Origin: an uncultured Corynebacterium sp.
GTDB taxonomy: Bacteria; Actinomycetota; Actinomycetes; Mycobacteriales; Mycobacteriaceae
DNA: 8,080 bases
Direction: 5' to 3'
NCBI RefSeq assembly: GCF_946221105.1
Contig: NZ_CAMICL010000069.1
Span: 1-8,080, forward strand
The notes under the pieces are model-generated. The model had not been told where the DNA came from. It was given only the letters and a program-made list of their open reading frames with translations, and searched no databases. Position 1 is the stretch's first letter. Each line of letters begins with the position of its first letter. Shown piece after piece: positions 7,001 to 8,080 of the stretch. A program made the position numbers and the translations under genes.

Positions 7001-7519
7001 GTCCACCGGGGTGCAAAGCGCGCCCGCGCCGGTGCCCAGGCGCACCGTCGGGGCACCTGTGCGCTCCCAGACGCGCTCCACCGGCACCGCGGCCACCAGC
7101 TCGCCCGGCGCGGGGTGCAGCGTGGCGGCGTGCGTGCGCTGGGTCGCGGCGTTCGCGCGTGCCTTGTTCGCCAGCGCGTCGAGGTGGCGCAGGTAGACGC
7201 GCCGGGTCTCGTCGATGTCGCCCTGCTTTTCCTGCGGGTTGAACATGCCCACCAGCCCGAAGAGCATCATCAACGGGAAGATCAGCATCATGGGGCTCAC
7301 GGCGCGGCCGGAGGTGGCCATGAGCACCATCACCGCGCCGACTGCCACCACCATCACCACCGGCAGCAGGATCTTTATCACCGGCGGCGACTGCGGCTTC
7401 TGCGCCGCGGGCACGGGTTCGGCGCGCAAATTTCCGGTCGGCGGCGGCGCGGCGTCGATCGCCGCATCGTTGGTGCCGGTTGTTGGTGCGAGCACTTGGT
7501 CGTAGTCGAGGCCAAGCAT
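4091..7519 (-). CDS. eccC: Type VII secretion motor ATPase EccC (three FtsK/SpoIIIE domains)
   Basis: EccC is the membrane-bound ATPase that recognises WXG100 substrates and drives type VII export. The 1142-residue chain has two N-terminal membrane helices (about 47-68 and 76-93), a linker and stalk region (100-370), and three FtsK/SpoIIIE ATPase domains. Domain 1 has Walker A GATGSGKS (410-417) and Walker B VVDEF (D517, E518). Domain 2 has GPQTGKT (729-735) and VVDGW (D801, G802). Domain 3 has GAGGCGKS (949-956) and IIDDYE (D1045, D1046). Only domain 1 has the full D-E Walker B pair, as expected for the family, where domains 2 and 3 serve mainly in regulation and substrate binding. It is one polypeptide, not split into EccCa and EccCb. 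The start chosen is the ATG at 7519, after GAGGGGGG; the frame stays open to 7657, but that extension would run into eccD. The stop overlaps the next gene by 4 bases. Confidence 0.97.
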   Translation of the reverse strand: MLGLDYDQVLAPTTGTNDAAIDAAPPPTGNLRAEPVPAAQKPQSPPVIKILLPVVMVVAVGAVMVLMATSGRAVSPMMLIFPLMMLFGLVGMFNPQEKQGDIDETRRVYLRHLDALANKARANAATQRTHAATLHPAPGELVAAVPVERVWERTGAPTVRLGTGAGALCTPVDVDDPGSPEDLDPVCAVSLRRTVAAVSTVPGMPMLVQLDAFPAITLAGPTAADVARSIVCQLAFFYGPEKVRIDAPFAWAKWLPHARSEGAFRIALIDGHASPAPTDADLVVAVHDDPDFFVDPDAFHLICTDVLQAATAQGVEQLGVPDRFTDAEAEFVARHLGFYRRPDGAVEAGGDFLSMLGVPDVDALDAHTMWPGVRNKLTVPIGATPDGQPVYLDLKEAALGGMGPHGLCIGATGSGKSELLRTLVVALAATHSPDELNFVLVDFKGGATFLGCESLPHTAAVITNLEDEAVLVERMFDAISGEMHRRQELLRAAGNFANITDYTKAGNTLPSLVIVVDEFTELLTQHPHFADLFVAVGRLGRSLGVHLLLASQRLEEGKLRGLDSHLSYRIGLKTFSAGESRQVLGVPDAYELPGEPGSGYLKAGMDLTRFRAAYVSGPLTRTVVEHPGEQHVRLFTGDEIELAPTAYVEEDRSTTLLDAVVAKAAQVADARGMRAHQVWLPPLPERIPLPQLAHTDGALGLIDEPFKQRQTPFHLDLDTAGGHVAIAGGPQTGKTMAVRSIVATHMRAGLAVYIIGDLPELEALPHVAGVASMKDAERTRRVIDEVTGFIDHPRPVMLVVDGWHALDEDLREPLARIASEGPDAGIHLVATTQRWSAIRPNVRDLIGTRLELRLTEPMDSLINRKHQEKLPVTPGRGLTPDGKTVQLAFTSGEDIAHLATTDQAPVTRLRVLPERVATHSLLDGQRIPLGIGGPTLEPVYSSGHVLVIGAGGCGKSTFIASTIAAVEHMDRTAARMVVLDPRRAHLGRASEDMVAAYAASTSAITQAAKSLAVTLTERLPGADVTPEQLRERSWWSGPELYLIIDDYELVGEEPLRPIAELLPHARDIGLHVVAARKFGGVSRALFGPFLTALKDLHPDVLLMDGTRDEGAIFGVRPSPQQPGRATWIHGEARGTVQLPEAP

Positions 7520-7525
7520 CGTGGA

Positions 7526-7538
7526 TTTCCCCCCTCGT
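7526..7538 (-). promoter_or_regulatory. Ribosome binding site fixing the eccC start
   Basis: The minus strand reads ACGAGGGGGGAAA, with the G-run ending 9 bases before the ATG at 7519. None of the upstream in-frame candidate starts has a comparable element, and they would place the start inside the divergent control region. The element closely matches the one before the esxU-like gene. Confidence 0.6.
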
Positions 7539-7545
7539 GTTTTCT

Positions 7546-7565
7546 CACAGTTCCCCCGAACTGTG
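7546..7565. repeat. Inverted repeat in the eccC leader
   Basis: Perfect 7-base arms CACAGTT (7546-7552) and AACTGTG (7559-7565) flank a 6-base CCCCCG spacer. If eccC transcription starts near 7571, the repeat forms a hairpin with a CGGGGG loop almost at the 5' end of the eccC mRNA, some ten bases before the ribosome binding site. It could equally be a protein-binding site serving the divergent eccC/eccD promoters. Confidence 0.45.
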
Positions 7566-7578
7566 GACGCGCTGTGGA
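7561..7578. repeat. Direct repeat CTGTGGA with 11-base period
   Basis: CTGTGGA occurs at 7561-7567 and again at 7572-7578, one helical turn apart, in the eccC/eccD intergenic region. The first copy shares its CTGTG with the right arm of the adjacent inverted repeat, and the second abuts the candidate eccC -10. Same-face spacing of this kind suggests a regulator binding site, but no known operator is recognised. Confidence 0.35.
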
Positions 7579-7583
7579 TTGTA
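7578..7583 (-). promoter_or_regulatory. Candidate eccC -10 element
   Basis: The minus strand reads TACAAT, a good match to the actinobacterial vegetative -10 (TAnaaT). It lies about 58 bases before the eccC ATG, and the predicted start near 7571 gives a leader of about 50 bases. No clear -35 is seen at 16-18 bases. For the divergent eccD, TACTGT at 7589-7594 (+) is a weaker candidate -10. Confidence 0.45.
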
Positions 7584-7611
7584 AGCCATACTGTTTCCCG
7601 TCGCGCGGCGA

Positions 7612-8080
7612 ATGGGGGCCGCGCCTGATATTTCGGGGGTTTTGAAGTTGGTTGCAACGTCTGCGCACCACATCGTGCGCGTCACTGTCCGCATTTCGGT
7701 TGTCGCGTTCCACCGCGACATCGACGTCACGCTGCCGACGTCGTCGACGCTTTCGGAGGTGCTGCCGGAGCTCGCGCGCCTGGTGGAGCTGCCGGAGGTG
7801 CACCGCCCGTGGCAAGCCACCACCGCGGGCGGGGCGGTGCTGGATATGCACACGCCGCTGTACGCGCTCAAGCTTCACGACGGCGCCACCGTCGCCCTCC
7901 GCCCTCAAGAACCCACGCCCCCGCCGGTGGTGCGCGACGCGGCCGACGCCCTGGCCGGGGCAGCCGAGTCGGCGCGGCAGATTCGCGGGCTGGACGCGGC
8001 GGCGACGTTCGCCGGTCTTACGGCGGTGCTCCTGCTTGCGCGGGTGTTTGCGCCGTGGCCGGTCGCGTTGGGTGCGGTGG
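7612..8080 (+). CDS. eccD: Type VII secretion membrane channel protein EccD (5' part)
   Basis: EccD forms the multi-span membrane vestibule of the type VII machine and carries an N-terminal ubiquitin-like domain in the cytoplasm. The frame is open from 7612 to the right edge (156 residues). Counting from this ATG, residues 21-98 have the ubiquitin-like pattern: VRVTVRISVVAFHRDIDVTLP, then LSEVLPELARLV, then a late LHDGATVALRP. A polar linker follows, then the first membrane helix (about 131-155), cut by the window. The start is uncertain. The ATG at 7612 lacks a ribosome binding site and may be leaderless. TTG at 7648 has GGGGG eight bases upstream. GTG at 7675 lies where the conserved domain begins. 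The gene is divergent from eccC and shares a control region of about 90 bases. Right of the window I would expect the rest of eccD and then mycP and/or eccB. Confidence 0.85.
   Translation, partial: MGAAPDISGVLKLVATSAHHIVRVTVRISVVAFHRDIDVTLPTSSTLSEVLPELARLVELPEVHRPWQATTAGGAVLDMHTPLYALKLHDGATVALRPQEPTPPPVVRDAADALAGAAESARQIRGLDAAATFAGLTAVLLLARVFAPWPVALGAV

Noticed and set aside
7340..7370. Repetitive CACCACCACCATC-like tract
   Set aside because: It lies inside eccC and encodes the valine/methionine-rich first membrane helix, so codon composition explains it.
7562..7581. TCCACA motifs on the minus strand resembling DnaA boxes
   Set aside because: They match only 7 of 9 positions of the DnaA box, there are just two, and there is no AT-rich unwinding region or origin context.
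6515..7645. A 376-residue plus-strand frame antisense to the eccC 5' part
   Set aside because: It is histidine- and arginine-rich without domains, opposite a fully convincing eccC. It is a GC-driven shadow frame.
7520..7657. Extension of the eccC frame to an ATG at 7657, adding 46 residues
   Set aside because: The added residues have no family resemblance and would run into the divergent eccD coding region. The ATG at 7519 has a strong G-rich ribosome binding site and begins the expected N-terminal sequence.
1..8080. CRISPR arrays, tRNA or rRNA genes, insertion sequences
   Set aside because: I found no spaced repeat array, cloverleaf, rRNA segment, transposase or terminal inverted repeats anywhere in the window.

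Overview
The window is GC-rich actinobacterial DNA, most likely from Corynebacterium. It carries a chromosomal type VII secretion (ESX-4-type) cluster joined to the ribosomal operon rplM-rpsI. The minus-strand gene order is eccC, a type VII-associated membrane protein, two WXG100 genes, rplM, rpsI, with eccD divergent on the plus strand. This is the order I know from the mycobacterial ESX-4 locus (Rv3448, Rv3447c, Rv3446c, esxU, esxT, rplM, rpsI). The genus rests on the protein character, the single-chain EccC and the HNH/13E12-like protein; I made no database comparison.

Layout, left to right. Positions 16-1095 (+) encode an HNH endonuclease-family protein convergent with the ribosomal genes. 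Positions 1096-1194 form the convergent gap, with a hairpin best explained as the rpsI terminator. rpsI (1195-1740, -) and rplM (1740-2183, -) overlap by one base. Positions 2184-2480 hold the rplM leader and candidate promoter and a strong intrinsic terminator that closes the upstream ESX operon. The WXG100 genes esxT-like (2481-2765, -) and esxU-like (2776-3087, -) are 10 bases apart. A 104-base gap follows with a candidate promoter and an operator-like inverted repeat. Then come the type VII-associated membrane protein (3192-4094, -) and the three-ATPase eccC (4091-7519, -), which overlap by 4 bases. The divergent eccC/eccD control region (about 7520-7611) contains a perfect inverted repeat and a direct repeat. 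eccD starts near 7612 and runs off the right edge.

How the genes work together: EccC is the membrane-anchored motor ATPase. The two small WXG100 proteins should form a helical-hairpin heterodimer that is the secreted substrate, and only the esxU-like partner carries the C-terminal YxxxD export motif. EccD supplies the main membrane channel subunit. The 300-residue protein between eccC and the esx pair is a conserved accessory of unknown role with one membrane span. The remaining usual parts (EccB, the MycP protease) are not in this window and would be expected to the right.

I do not see a wholly new system. The least understood items are the accessory membrane protein, the two palindromic control regions in front of eccC and the esx pair, and the HNH gene placed beside rpsI.
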